From: a virus
Virus record (IMG/VR): IMGVR_UViG_3300036835_000046
Location: 1-55,319 of that record
Strand: one strand, 5' to 3'
DNA length: 55,319 nucleotides
The translations under genes and the position numbers were made by a program. The notes beneath the pieces were generated by a model. That model did not search any database. It was not told the DNA's origin and was given only the letters and a program-made list of their open reading frames with translations. Within the stretch, counting starts at the first letter, position 1; the number at the start of each line of letters is the position of its first letter. Shown one piece after another: positions 35,257 to 44,094 of the stretch.

Positions 35257-35583
35257 TTACACCGTTTCGCGGCGGAACGAGTCGCCCATCAGCTTGCAGC
35301 GTTCGTGCTCTCGCTCCGAGATCACCACGAAGGGTATCTGCTGGGCGTTGCCCTCGGCGTCGATCACGTACATGTTGTCGCCGTGCTGAGCGAAGCCGAC
35401 CATCCCAGGCGGCGCGGAGATCAGCCCGTCGATCATGTCGAGATCCCATGGCTCCTCAGTGTCGAGCACGAACACCGGCACCGCTCCCCTTGACATGTAG
35501 GGGAGCCGCATGCCGCGCACAGCGCTCTCCTCCTTGTCCACCAGGAGGCGACCTTCCTTCATGACCATCAACGACGCTTTCAT
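35257..35583 (-). CDS. Hypothetical protein (108 aa)
   Basis: ATG at 35583 behind GGGAGT. Begins MKASLMVMKEGRLLVDKEES; strands VPVFVLDTEEPWDLDMIDGL; VGFAQHGDNMYVIDAEGNA; IPFVVISEREHERCKLMGD. Mostly beta. ATGA overlap with the upstream gene. No family recognised. Confidence 0.6.
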   Translation of the reverse strand: MKASLMVMKEGRLLVDKEESAVRGMRLPYMSRGAVPVFVLDTEEPWDLDMIDGLISAPPGMVGFAQHGDNMYVIDAEGNAQQIPFVVISEREHERCKLMGDSFRRETV

Positions 35584-35819
35584 ATGTGACTCCCTTGATC
35601 CGTGGAGGCCCAGCGCGCACTCACCGGCACACGCTGTCGCTCGCCCTGCTGATCGATTGGCGCAGGTTGGATGTCGCGTGCTGACAGGCAGCCTGTCGGC
35701 TGGACCTGAAGCTGCATTCGCCGCACGCCGTCGCCTTGGCGGATGAGCACGGTGCCGTCGCTCTCCCACGCCAGGATGTCGCGCGGCTTCAGGTCATCGA
35801 ATCCTGTCAACAGAGTCAC
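35580..35819 (-). CDS. Small hypothetical protein (79 aa)
   Basis: GTG at 35819. Begins MTLLTGFDDLKPRDILAWES and continues DGTVLIRQGDGVRRMQLQVQ, a short beta domain, then a polar Gln/Arg-rich tail. Function unknown. Lies just downstream of the holin candidate. Confidence 0.55.
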   Translation of the reverse strand: MTLLTGFDDLKPRDILAWESDGTVLIRQGDGVRRMQLQVQPTGCLSARDIQPAPIDQQGERQRVPVSARWASTDQGSHI

Positions 35820-35835
35820 TTGTCTCGCCCCTTGT

Positions 35836-36186
35836 CTACTGCTCGGTAAAGCCCTGCACTTGCGCTTCTGACGTTGCCGGTGCCAGCGGCAACTCCTCGG
35901 AGTCAGGAGTGATGACGTTCTGGACGACCGTCATGCCGCTTGCCTTTGGCACGCCTGCCTCAGACAGCGAGTCCCAGTTCTGGGACCCCTCCATGAACTT
36001 GACGATGATCCCCCACACCGCCGCCACCGCGCTGAGCATGACACTGCCCTTGGCAATCGCCTCTGTCGCTGGCGAGCCGGGGACAAGGTTAGTTTCCAGC
36101 GTCGTGACGAACGCTGCAATGGCAGCAAGGATGCCGCTGATCGCGGCGATCCGATTCGGTGTGAAGACTTGCTTGATCTTCTTCAT
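35836..36186 (-). CDS. Holin candidate (116 aa)
   Basis: Located next to the endolysin, as expected for a holin. Basic N-terminus MKKIKQVFTPNRIAAISGIL, membrane segment 1 at about 10-30, and segment 2 at about 45-65 (GSVMLSAVAAVWGIIVKFME), followed by a hydrophilic acidic C-terminus. Two membrane spans and the ISGILAAIAAF/AVAAVWGI pattern match actinobacteriophage holins in general layout. Would form membrane lesions that time lysis. ATGA overlap with the next gene upstream. Confidence 0.7.
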   Translation of the reverse strand: MKKIKQVFTPNRIAAISGILAAIAAFVTTLETNLVPGSPATEAIAKGSVMLSAVAAVWGIIVKFMEGSQNWDSLSEAGVPKASGMTVVQNVITPDSEELPLAPATSEAQVQGFTEQ

Positions 36187-36455
36187 ACGCCCAGTGGGTT
36201 GCCGTCAGGGACGTTCGGCTCCTCGGGCAGCGGGTCGAAGTCGGGCGCGTTGGGGTCGTCATCCGGGTTGTCGTACTCCGGAGACGGCAGCGGCTCATCG
36301 CCCTGCGGCTCCGTGTTCTCGGGCTGACCGGCGACGAACTCCTCCTCGACCTCGCTGTCGTCGTGGACCTCCTGGTAGTCGTTGATGGCATCGGACATGT
36401 AGCCGTCCGGCAGATGGGCGTCCGACCCCTTCGGATTCAGGTCAGGTGTTGACAT
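36183..36455 (-). CDS. Very acidic small protein (90 aa)
   Basis: ATG at 36455 behind AGGAGGA. Strongly acidic and Pro-rich (DDSEVEEEFVAGQPENTEPQ; EYDNPDDDPNAPDFDPLPEE), disordered. Between endolysin and holin genes. Similar in composition to the 29926 protein. Function unknown. Confidence 0.6.
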   Translation of the reverse strand: MSTPDLNPKGSDAHLPDGYMSDAINDYQEVHDDSEVEEEFVAGQPENTEPQGDEPLPSPEYDNPDDDPNAPDFDPLPEEPNVPDGNPLGV

Positions 36456-36468
36456 CCGTGTTGTCCTC

Positions 36469-37518
36469 CTAGCTGGGGTCGCGGACCAGGCACCAGCCGA
36501 CCACTTGGCCACGCCGGTTGTGGCGCGCGACCTCGCCGCCGTTGAAGTTGGAGCCGTTGCTGGACGAGGTGTTGCCCTCGATCATGTCGTACGGGGCCTT
36601 CTCGACCGTGGCGAAGTGACAGGTCGAGCAGGAGATCACCGCATGGTCACCTGGCCTGACACGACTGGGATCGGTGGTGAACGCCTTGTAGATGCCCTGG
36701 CCCTTGATGGCCAGTTGCATGTTCAGGAACACCGACGCCGTGCCGCTGCCCTTGACACCGACATCCCACGCCTGGCAGACCGCGAAGCAGGCGCACCAGG
36801 CCACGCCGTCGCCGCCGAACACGCGCTTCTGCCAGCCGCTCGGCTGCGGTGAGCCACGGTTGGAGCCACGCGGGCTTTCGTGGACGCCGATGAAGCTGGC
36901 AGCTTGCTTGACGGCCTTCGCGCGCCAGTCGGCCGGTGTGTTCTTCTCGGCCTTGCCCCACTTGTCATGGGACTTGTCCCAGGACTTGTACGCCTCGCCG
37001 GTCCTGGTGGCCACGCACAGCGCACGCCAGCGAGCGCGCCGCCCGTACTTCTCGTTGTTGGGGTCGTTGTTGCTCAGCAGCCGGTACAACTGCTTGCGCC
37101 GGTTGACAAGCCAGTTGGTGCAGTCCTGCTTGCGCTTCTTCTGCTCGGCCGTCGTGCTGGTGACCCACATCCAGCACTCGCGCTCCTCGATGTACGCCTT
37201 CTCGGCATCGGTGCAGACCGCAGGAGCAGGCAGATTGACACGGTGCTTGGGCGCACCGCTCTTGCACTTGCCGAGGAAGTTGTAGCGCGAGCGCCGATGC
37301 GCATGCTCCCAGCCCGGCGTTCCAGCAACATCGCCGTTGGCAAGGTCCTTGATGAGCTTGCGCTGCTTCTCGATCCAGGTGTGACACTCGGCCTGACGCT
37401 TCCGCTGGGCCGTGTCAAACCCCGGCCAATGCTCGATCAGCCGTAGGGTCGTGAACTCGTTCCAGTGCGCCTTCTCGGCGTCTGTCAGGTCACTGTACTT
37501 TCCTACTGGTGCCGCCAT
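36469..37518 (-). CDS. Endolysin with C-terminal CHAP-like domain (349 aa)
   Basis: Peptidoglycan-degrading lysis enzyme. The N-terminal ~190 residues are helical with two similar halves (TDAEKAHWNEF and TDAEKAYIEER; QRKRQAECHTWIEKQRKLIK and KKRKQDCTNWLVNRRKQLYR), a tandem repeat likely for wall binding. The C-terminal part has a CHAP/NlpC-type layout: GDGVAWCACFAVCQAWDVGV with the candidate catalytic Cys, PGDHAVISCSTCHFATVEKA with the His, and DMIEGNTSS. No signal peptide, so release needs a holin, found downstream at 35836. Confidence 0.8.
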   Translation of the reverse strand: MAAPVGKYSDLTDAEKAHWNEFTTLRLIEHWPGFDTAQRKRQAECHTWIEKQRKLIKDLANGDVAGTPGWEHAHRRSRYNFLGKCKSGAPKHRVNLPAPAVCTDAEKAYIEERECWMWVTSTTAEQKKRKQDCTNWLVNRRKQLYRLLSNNDPNNEKYGRRARWRALCVATRTGEAYKSWDKSHDKWGKAEKNTPADWRAKAVKQAASFIGVHESPRGSNRGSPQPSGWQKRVFGGDGVAWCACFAVCQAWDVGVKGSGTASVFLNMQLAIKGQGIYKAFTTDPSRVRPGDHAVISCSTCHFATVEKAPYDMIEGNTSSSNGSNFNGGEVARHNRRGQVVGWCLVRDPS

Positions 37519-38240
37519 TAGGCTGCCGCCCCCTGTGGTTGTGGCGCAGGGATCGGAGCAGGCTCGCCAAACAACTGCTCCAGTTGCTCCTTGCGCTTCT
37601 TGTTGGCTGTGTTCTTGACAAGTGTGTTGGCTACGTCTTCGGGGTCGAAGCCCTGGCCGACGAGCCGCCGATGCAGTTCCACGAACTCCGCATCGGTCAG
37701 TGAGTTGAGCGTGGCCGACGACCAGCCCTTCGGTGCCTTGACCTGCACGACCACGTTGTCCTGCGGGTTGCTGTCGAGCGTGCTGCGCAGTGTCGGGGCC
37801 ATCTGGTCAACCATGTAGTCGAGCCGCTGGGAGCGCACATCGTTGAGCCAGAGATCGACGCGGGCCTGCGTGACATCGATCCCGTACTGCTCCAGCCACT
37901 TTGACGCCTCGCCCATGTTCATCTCCTCCATCAGCCCCGCCGCACGGCGCACCAAGTCGCGTCGCTTGTCAAGTGCTGACTGAGGGATGTTTGCCTTCTG
38001 GGCCTGCGTCTGCTTGACCACCTTGGCAGCAGTTCCACCGCCACCGTCGCCTCCCTTGGCCTTGCCATCGCCCTTGGCAGTGAAGCGACCGGAGGCCACG
38101 TCGGCGTTCGGGTTGCCGCTGACCGCACCTCGGAAGATGGCACCGGCGTTGTCGGGTTGAGCAGCGACCTGGCCTGGCGCTCGGGCTGCCAGCATGATCG
38201 GCGGCGTGTCATCATCACTGGTGATTACAAACTCGCTCAT
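37518..38240 (-). CDS. Hypothetical protein (240 aa)
   Basis: Overlaps the endolysin gene start by one base. A low-complexity Gly/Lys linker (KGDGKAKGGDGGGGTAAK) follows a short N-terminal region; the middle is helical (LDKRRDLVRRAAGLMEEMNM; KWLEQYGIDVTQARVDLWLN), and the C-terminus is helical then Pro/Ala-rich. The plan (disordered N-term, helical core) is typical of structural or scaffold-like phage proteins, and it lies between portal and lysis genes. Function unproven. Confidence 0.6.
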   Translation of the reverse strand: MSEFVITSDDDTPPIMLAARAPGQVAAQPDNAGAIFRGAVSGNPNADVASGRFTAKGDGKAKGGDGGGGTAAKVVKQTQAQKANIPQSALDKRRDLVRRAAGLMEEMNMGEASKWLEQYGIDVTQARVDLWLNDVRSQRLDYMVDQMAPTLRSTLDSNPQDNVVVQVKAPKGWSSATLNSLTDAEFVELHRRLVGQGFDPEDVANTLVKNTANKKRKEQLEQLFGEPAPIPAPQPQGAAA

Positions 38241-38243
38241 CGT

Positions 38244-38735
38244 TCACCCCACTACGCAGGCCAGAATCCTCTTTTGACCGCCAGGACTATTGACGGTGAT
38301 CTGCTGGAGCGAAGATCCGGCCGGACAGTTCATTGCTCCTGACGGACCCTGGGGGCCTTCTGGTCCTTGAGGACCACGCGGGCCGGTAGCTCCTTGTGGC
38401 CCACGCGCTCCAGTCTCTCCCTTGTTTCCATCAGCGCCCTTGTCACCCTTCGAGCCGGTGGCACCTGTCTCACCCTTGGGGCCTGTTGCTCCTGTCGCTC
38501 CAGCGGGTCCCTGCGGCCCCGGAGGGCCTTGCGTGAGCTTGACCGGCCCCAATTGCAGGGTGATGTTGCGTGGTCCCTTGCACGACCCCTCACGCACGTT
38601 GAGATCGCCCTTCGTCTCGATCCCGCCCCAGTTCTGCGCGCAGACATGGATGACACCAGGGTTGCCTTGCGCCCCAGCGATCCCTGCCCCGGCCAGCAGG
38701 GTCGATACCACCGCTATTGCTAGTACGTGTCTCAT
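38244..38735 (-). CDS. Collagen-like exported protein (163 aa)
   Basis: Signal peptide [20 protein letters not shown] with cleavage after AGAQ region. A small N-terminal domain with two cysteines ([15 protein letters not shown]), then about 20 Gly-X-Y triplets ([20 protein letters not shown] and onward), then a short C-terminal domain with MNCPAG and LACVVG. A collagen triple helix with terminal trimer domains is expected. In phages collagen-like stretches usually belong to tail fibres, but the signal peptide implies export instead. ATGA overlap with the portal gene. Confidence 0.8.
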   Translation of the reverse strand: MRHVLAIAVVSTLLAGAGIAGAQGNPGVIHVCAQNWGGIETKGDLNVREGSCKGPRNITLQLGPVKLTQGPPGPQGPAGATGATGPKGETGATGSKGDKGADGNKGETGARGPQGATGPRGPQGPEGPQGPSGAMNCPAGSSLQQITVNSPGGQKRILACVVG

Positions 38736-41491
38736 GGGTGTGCGATCAGCCAGCCGCCCAACTCGGTCAGGTACTCGTCGGTGCCATCGGCGTCGAACAT
38801 GATGAACGCGGTTGACGTGTCGTTGTCGAAGTAGGCCGTCGCTCCCTCGGGGGCGTCGTCCGGCATCTCATGGACGTACACGATGGAGAAGTTGGCGCGG
38901 GCGATGGGGACGAAGCCGAGCACGCCGTAGGGGTGCTCCTTCCACATCTCCTTCCACGCCTCCTTGACGGTGAACAGGGTGTTGTCACGGCGCTTGCACT
39001 CCTCGTCGTGCTCGATCCCATCCGTCGCCCTGACGTACTTGATCCCGTTGGCCTCGGCACTGATGAGCGTGGCCGCGTTCACCGCATCGCGTGTCTCCGA
39101 CCTTGCCACTCGGTCGGCCTTGTGGCCCTCGAAGCCGCTGAAGTGCGCCCGCACCTGATCCGCGATCTCGTCAGCGGTCAGCCCATCCTGCATCTGCTTG
39201 ACGAGGAAGTCGCGTAGCTCGTTGCGGACCGTCTGGTGGGTGAGCTTGATGAGCCGTGCCGACTGGCGCGCCAGCCAGTCGTCAAGTTGCTTGTCGTCCC
39301 ACTCGGTGTCGATCCGGCTCCGGGACTTCTCCAAGTCCTGCGCTCGCTCCGCGATCCGCCGCAGCAGCGCCTCCGACTTCTCCCGTAGCTGCTGCATCTT
39401 CTCGGACTCGTCGCCCCAGGTGGCGAGCAGCGTGTTCGCCAGCTTCGTCGCTGCCTTCTTCGTCATGGCGATGATCTTGTCAGGCTTCTTGTCAGCGAAC
39501 ATCATGATGATCGACTCGACGTTGACCGAGCGGAACTCGTCGTCGTCCAGGTTGACATCTGCTGGTTCGAGCTTGGCCGTGGCCACGTGACCGGCGAACT
39601 CCGGGTAGAGGTTGCGGTAGTAGCCGAGCCACAGCCGCCGCAGTTGCAGCATCAGCGAGCGGATCGTCCTGTCGCTGTAGTGGTAGGTGCTGGGCAGGCC
39701 CGCCACGAAGTCATCGATCTCGCTCAGTTCGATCAACTCGCGTCCGGCCACGTACATCATCGGCGTCACGTGCGGCTCGTCGCTGAAGCCCATGGCCGAA
39801 TTGTTGTTGCCATTGGCAGTGACACCCGGCGCTGAGCCACCGGCCTGAAAGCCGGGGTTGACAGCCGGGTTGCGAATGATGCCGATGCCGTTGGCAGTCG
39901 GCGTCACGCCGGGAGGCTGCGCGTTGGCCTGCTGCTGGATCATGAGCGCCTGGTCGGCTGCCAACTGGGCTGGCGTCTTCAGTGGCGTTCCAGAGCGCCG
40001 GAAGATCTCGACCAGATCGACCATGGAGAAGGCGTTCGGGTTGCTCTGGCCGATCAACTGGAGCACCTGCTTGTAGAACTCGATGTCCTCCTTGCGGAAG
40101 CCGTGCGACACCTTCTTCGCCCTGCCACCATTGTTGATGAAATCGGGGAAGTTGAGCGTGAGCAACTGCGGCAGCCACAGCCGGTTGATCTCGTCATCGA
40201 TCTCGGCCATGTCGAGTTCGAGCGATTCGGTCAGCATCTCGGCCATCTGCTCCGCGATGTTGCCACCTGTGTTGCCACCGCTCTGGTTGCCGCCGATGAA
40301 GGCCAGGTCCGGCACCCAGATCGAGCGCAGCTTCATGATGTTGATGTAGTTGAACCTGTCATCGAACACCTTGAGCGATTCCCAGGGCGTCTCCATGAAC
40401 TTGAAGTCCCACTCGCGCTGGGTGGCCGACGAGTCGAGGCCCGCTGTCGCCATAGTTGACGGGACGGCGGCGACAGCGTTCGCCCTGATCCGCTCCGCTG
40501 CCTCCAGCGCGATCTCCCAGTTGGGCCGCGTCTCGCCCGTCTCGGCATCGACAAGCGTGCTGCCCTCCGGGTGGTAGGCAAGCACTGGCGGGATCGCCAG
40601 GCGCTCATACGCCCGGTTGGACATCATGAACAGGAAGCGGTAGGCCCACCAGTAGTCCCGCGCGAAGCCGATGCGCGGGTAGCCGTACATCGAGCCGTGC
40701 TCCTCGTTCTTCTGGTTGACAGCCCAGTACGAGTGCCAGATGTCAATCTGCCTGACGCTCTGGTTGCCCTTCTGGCTGCTGGCCTTGAAGCCCGACGCCT
40801 TGTTGCGCTGGGCGGGCGGCACCTCGTAGGCCATGCCGGTGAACTCGCCCGTCTTGTCATCGAACTGCGGCGTCGTCTGCTCGGGCCGCAGCGCCACCGG
40901 GTTCTTGTAGATGATCGGGTTGACGTTGCCCTCGTTCCAGGCGGGCTGCTGCGCCTTGGCAGGGTCGGTGGCAGTCGGGTCACTCCAGGTGCCACCGGGG
41001 TTCTGGAAGATGAAGCGCTTGACGATCCCCTGGAAGCCGAAGTCCTTGCATAGCTCGCGCTGGAAGATCAGCGTGGCGTAGATGCCCCGCAGGCAAGCGT
41101 CAAGAAAGGCGCTGATCTGCGGATTGGGACCGTTGTTGTCATACGCCTCGATGTGCCACTCCGCGCGCACCAGCGGCACCTTCATGTAGTGCAGTCCGAA
41201 CGCGACCATCGGGTCCTTGCGGATCTGGCGAAGCTGCGCCAGCGTCACGCGCTCCGCATCGAACGGCGGACCGAGCGTGTCTCGCTGGGCTTGCCATGTG
41301 GTCTGGTCCGGCGTCTGCTCCGCGAGCGTCGGAGCCTGCTCGGACCCCAGCACCGACTTGACTTGCTTGTCAAGCTCCTTGGGATCGATGACGGTCGTCT
41401 CGATCTTCGCCTTGGCCTGCTGAGCCGCGCCCATCTTCACCGCTCTGGCGGTTGACACCGGGGCGCGAGCACCGCGTGCGACAGTGGGCAT
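38732..41491 (-). CDS. Portal protein fused to MuF-type minor head protein (919 aa)
   Basis: ATG at 41491 with GGAAGG upstream. The first ~560 residues show a portal-type plan ([60 protein letters not shown]), forming the dodecameric DNA gate at one capsid vertex. The last ~250 include a long coiled-coil region and the MuF signature [20 protein letters not shown]...[14 protein letters not shown]. Fusion of portal and MuF in one chain is unusual but known in some actinobacteriophages as separate adjacent genes. A Met/Asn/Gly/Pro-rich linker ([14 protein letters not shown]) separates halves. Confidence 0.8.
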   Translation of the reverse strand: MPTVARGARAPVSTARAVKMGAAQQAKAKIETTVIDPKELDKQVKSVLGSEQAPTLAEQTPDQTTWQAQRDTLGPPFDAERVTLAQLRQIRKDPMVAFGLHYMKVPLVRAEWHIEAYDNNGPNPQISAFLDACLRGIYATLIFQRELCKDFGFQGIVKRFIFQNPGGTWSDPTATDPAKAQQPAWNEGNVNPIIYKNPVALRPEQTTPQFDDKTGEFTGMAYEVPPAQRNKASGFKASSQKGNQSVRQIDIWHSYWAVNQKNEEHGSMYGYPRIGFARDYWWAYRFLFMMSNRAYERLAIPPVLAYHPEGSTLVDAETGETRPNWEIALEAAERIRANAVAAVPSTMATAGLDSSATQREWDFKFMETPWESLKVFDDRFNYINIMKLRSIWVPDLAFIGGNQSGGNTGGNIAEQMAEMLTESLELDMAEIDDEINRLWLPQLLTLNFPDFINNGGRAKKVSHGFRKEDIEFYKQVLQLIGQSNPNAFSMVDLVEIFRRSGTPLKTPAQLAADQALMIQQQANAQPPGVTPTANGIGIIRNPAVNPGFQAGGSAPGVTANGNNNSAMGFSDEPHVTPMMYVAGRELIELSEIDDFVAGLPSTYHYSDRTIRSLMLQLRRLWLGYYRNLYPEFAGHVATAKLEPADVNLDDDEFRSVNVESIIMMFADKKPDKIIAMTKKAATKLANTLLATWGDESEKMQQLREKSEALLRRIAERAQDLEKSRSRIDTEWDDKQLDDWLARQSARLIKLTHQTVRNELRDFLVKQMQDGLTADEIADQVRAHFSGFEGHKADRVARSETRDAVNAATLISAEANGIKYVRATDGIEHDEECKRRDNTLFTVKEAWKEMWKEHPYGVLGFVPIARANFSIVYVHEMPDDAPEGATAYFDNDTSTAFIMFDADGTDEYLTELGGWLIAHP

Positions 41492-41504
41492 GTCAACTAC
41501 CTTC

Positions 41505-43565
41505 CTATCTCAATGTGAACTGGGGGTCCAGGTGAACCTGCGTGCCGCCTGAGAACGCCACCTCGCCGTGGCGCTCCTGTCCATCTTCCATCGCTCGTCG
41601 TCCTGCTGAGACGGTCATCGCACGCCGCTCTCGCCGGTTGGCAGAAGGCATCCCTTGCTGCACTCCACCAGCCGTCACACGCTTGCGGGTCTTGTCCTGC
41701 TCGATGACCTCCGCATTGGCAATTCCGTACCGCCACGCCGCCATTGCGTGATTGTATCTGTCAAGTTCCTTGCCTGTCTTCGGGTTCTTCTGCCAGACCT
41801 CGACCTCCTCGCAGAACATCTCGCAAGCGTCGATGTCAACAGCAAACCTGTCATCCACGACGAGGTTCTGCACGACCTCGATCAGACGCCCCTTGTCGCG
41901 CGTCTTGACAGGCCAATCGGACTTCATGCCATGGTTGACGAAGATCAGCCGGTCACCCTTGCCAGCCGGATCACAGAAGCGCCCGTTCACTCGCCAGGCT
42001 TGACCGCCAACTTCCTTGTCGCGCTTGTAGGCGTCCTCTACCTGGACGACTCTCTTTGCGAGCGTAGCGCTGTCAATACCAGCGACATAGATCTCGCGGA
42101 AGCAGACATACGTGCCCGCCGCCAACCAGATGGGTTGGTAGTTGAAGTCGATGCCTGGGACCTCTGAGGTGAGGTACTGGAACCAGAGCACGCAGGCAGG
42201 ATGCCCGGTTCCCCAGTCAACGCCCTGGTAGATCGGTCCGTAGAGCCGGTGCGGGACGTAGTTTCTGATCCCGTACTGGGGGAGCGACCAGCCAGGGATG
42301 TATGCGTTCTCGTCTTTTCCTTCACGACACTCATGTTGTAGCACCCACGTCCCCGGCGTGTTGCGCTTGAATGTCTGTCGCACATCGATGTAAGGTTTCC
42401 AACCACGGCCCCGGAACGCCTTGCCGTCAACAACCTTGCCATCTTCGTAGACGGCGCAGACGTGGTTGAGTCTACGTGGTTCACCGACCAACTCAGGTGT
42501 CGGTGCCTCGTTGCCCCAGCGGCCCTTGGCCACGCGGTGACACTGACAAGTCTCTTTCGGGTCCAGCCCCAGTTCCTTGCAGCGCTTGCGCCGCTCACGC
42601 AGAGGTGCGCACTGGCAGTTTGCCACCTCGGCTGCCGTCTCCCAGATGCACCAGCGGTACACCTCGAACAACGGAATGTCACCTGCCTTGAGATCCGCTG
42701 CCACCTCGTCCAAGAGCGTCTGCATGCGGCCCTTGAGCGAGTTCCGGGTGGACGTGGCGATGTCCTGCGGCGGGATCACACCCCGGAACTGCTCCATGAA
42801 CGAGGGCAGTTGCCCCTTCGCTGGCAAGGACACTGCCATGCCTCGGGACTGGTTCCAGACCGCTTCCTCCATCATGTCGATCTCGTCGGCATGCGCCTTG
42901 GCAGGGTGCGGGCCAGAGACGGCATTCTCTGAACCGGCAACCACCTCGACCTTGGAGCCGGTCTTCCAGACGGTGTGCGACTGGAGCGGCTTGCCCCGGA
43001 TGAAGTCCTTTACTATGTCAGTACGCCTGCCAGTCTCCTTGTCGATCTCGTAGCACCATTCCTCGATGTGCGCATAGCAGCGCTGACCCTGGCCCTCGGT
43101 GGCACCGAAGGACATCGACTCGCACCCAGCCTTGTAGGTGGAGTTCAGGAAGTGCAGACAGGCGACAATGAACGTCTTAGAGCCACCTCGGTTGGCAAGT
43201 GCCAAGGCTGCTGATACACGCTCGAAGTAGAGATCGGCTAGGAACTGAAAGGGTGCGACGTGATCCGGGCAGACAGCGACACGTGGGATGTCAACTCGAA
43301 GGTTGACCTTCACCCACAGATGAAGCTCGTCGTCGTTCTGCGGACCGTCGCTTCGCAGCTTCCTCGTAAGCGTTTGGACGCGGCGCACGATCTCGCGCAG
43401 TGCCACCTCGTCCATTTCCGTTAGCACCTGAGGTGTCACTCCCAGCTTCCGCAGCAGCGGCGGGATGTCCTGCTCCGTTATGTCGCTGAGGATGACCTTC
43501 TCCCGCTCCTTCTTCTTGCGGGATGTCTTCGTAGGCGGTGGCTTCGATGACCTCTGGGAGCGCAC
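41505..43565 (-). CDS. Terminase large subunit (about 673-686 aa)
   Basis: ATP-driven DNA packaging motor and nuclease. P-loop-like LANRGGSKTF near residue 130, Walker B AKAHADEID near 230, and nuclease-domain acids in QGVDWGTGHPACVLW, NGRFCDPAGKGD and DACEMFCEEVEVW. An unusual cysteine-rich insertion (NCQCAPLRERRKRCKELG and KETCQCHRVAKG) may bind zinc. The start is uncertain: coding-type codon use begins near 43524, yet no ATG/GTG/TTG with a ribosome-binding site is there. GTG at 43565 lacks such a site, and the next GTG is about 70 bases inside. A +1 frameshift from the overlapping upstream gene is a serious alternative. Confidence 0.75.
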   Translation of the reverse strand: MRSQRSSKPPPTKTSRKKKEREKVILSDITEQDIPPLLRKLGVTPQVLTEMDEVALREIVRRVQTLTRKLRSDGPQNDDELHLWVKVNLRVDIPRVAVCPDHVAPFQFLADLYFERVSAALALANRGGSKTFIVACLHFLNSTYKAGCESMSFGATEGQGQRCYAHIEEWCYEIDKETGRRTDIVKDFIRGKPLQSHTVWKTGSKVEVVAGSENAVSGPHPAKAHADEIDMMEEAVWNQSRGMAVSLPAKGQLPSFMEQFRGVIPPQDIATSTRNSLKGRMQTLLDEVAADLKAGDIPLFEVYRWCIWETAAEVANCQCAPLRERRKRCKELGLDPKETCQCHRVAKGRWGNEAPTPELVGEPRRLNHVCAVYEDGKVVDGKAFRGRGWKPYIDVRQTFKRNTPGTWVLQHECREGKDENAYIPGWSLPQYGIRNYVPHRLYGPIYQGVDWGTGHPACVLWFQYLTSEVPGIDFNYQPIWLAAGTYVCFREIYVAGIDSATLAKRVVQVEDAYKRDKEVGGQAWRVNGRFCDPAGKGDRLIFVNHGMKSDWPVKTRDKGRLIEVVQNLVVDDRFAVDIDACEMFCEEVEVWQKNPKTGKELDRYNHAMAAWRYGIANAEVIEQDKTRKRVTAGGVQQGMPSANRRERRAMTVSAGRRAMEDGQERHGEVAFSGGTQVHLDPQFTLR

Positions 43566-44076
43566 GCGCCGCTGTGTCGATGTAGGCGGCGGTTTGTCGG
43601 TCACCAAAGAGTGCAAAGAGCGTGCCAAGCAACTCCTCCTTCGTCTGGTTGTCGATGTCGGCGGACTCCTCGTCCAGTTGCAGCTTGGCCTCGCGGTTCT
43701 CGATGTCCATCGCCAAGCGAACGGCATCAAGGTTGGCCTTTGTGCCAGCGTCAGGATCAAGTGCCCTGTCAAGAGCCTGGCGCAGCTTGGGCTGGAGGCG
43801 AGTGCGGACGTACTCCGCAAGCGACTGCGCGGCACGCTGACGCGGCCGTCCTGCTCCAGCTTGAGCGCCGCCAAAGCGACCCTGGAAGATCATCTGGTAG
43901 GCACGGACCTGCGGCTCCTTGTGGTACACGTACTTGCCAAGGGCCGTGTCATACTTGGGCGGCTCATGCCCCCTGTCAACCAGCCATTCGAGCGCCGCGA
44001 CCTGATGTTCGTTCAGACCAACGTCGTTCTCAGGCGGGATGTCATCACCGTCTGGAGGGACCAATGCCGCTGCCAT
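43291..44076 (-). CDS. Terminase small-subunit-like protein, possibly +1-fused to large subunit (261 aa ORF)
   Basis: Residues 1-184 look native: EHQVAALEWLVDRGHEP, RAYQMIFQGRFGGAQAGAGR, SLAEYVRTRLQPKLRQALDR, LFALFGDRQTAAYIDTAARA, a helical DNA-binding plan like TerS or an N-terminal TerL domain. After about residue 184 (near 43525) the third-position G/C bias disappears in this frame and appears in the +1 frame, which is the terminase large-subunit frame. Hence either a programmed +1 frameshift near CCCGCAAGAAGAAGG, or a sequence indel, joins them. The ATG is exactly six bases after TAGAAT, so translation is probably leaderless. Confidence 0.6.
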   Translation of the reverse strand: MAAALVPPDGDDIPPENDVGLNEHQVAALEWLVDRGHEPPKYDTALGKYVYHKEPQVRAYQMIFQGRFGGAQAGAGRPRQRAAQSLAEYVRTRLQPKLRQALDRALDPDAGTKANLDAVRLAMDIENREAKLQLDEESADIDNQTKEELLGTLFALFGDRQTAAYIDTAARALPEVIEATAYEDIPQEEGAGEGHPQRHNGAGHPAAAAEAGSDTSGANGNGRGGTARDRAPRPNAYEEAAKRRSAERRRASSVGEGQPSS

Positions 44077-44082
44077 GCAGGC

Positions 44083-44088
44083 ATTCTA
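44083..44088 (-). promoter_or_regulatory. -10 box TAGAAT, leaderless terminase start
   Basis: TAGAAT-GCCTGC-ATG on the minus strand, the same spacing as at 31005-31010. No good -35 was found. It lies inside the end of the upstream zinc/HTH gene region. Confidence 0.5.
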
Positions 44089-44094
44089 CATGCC

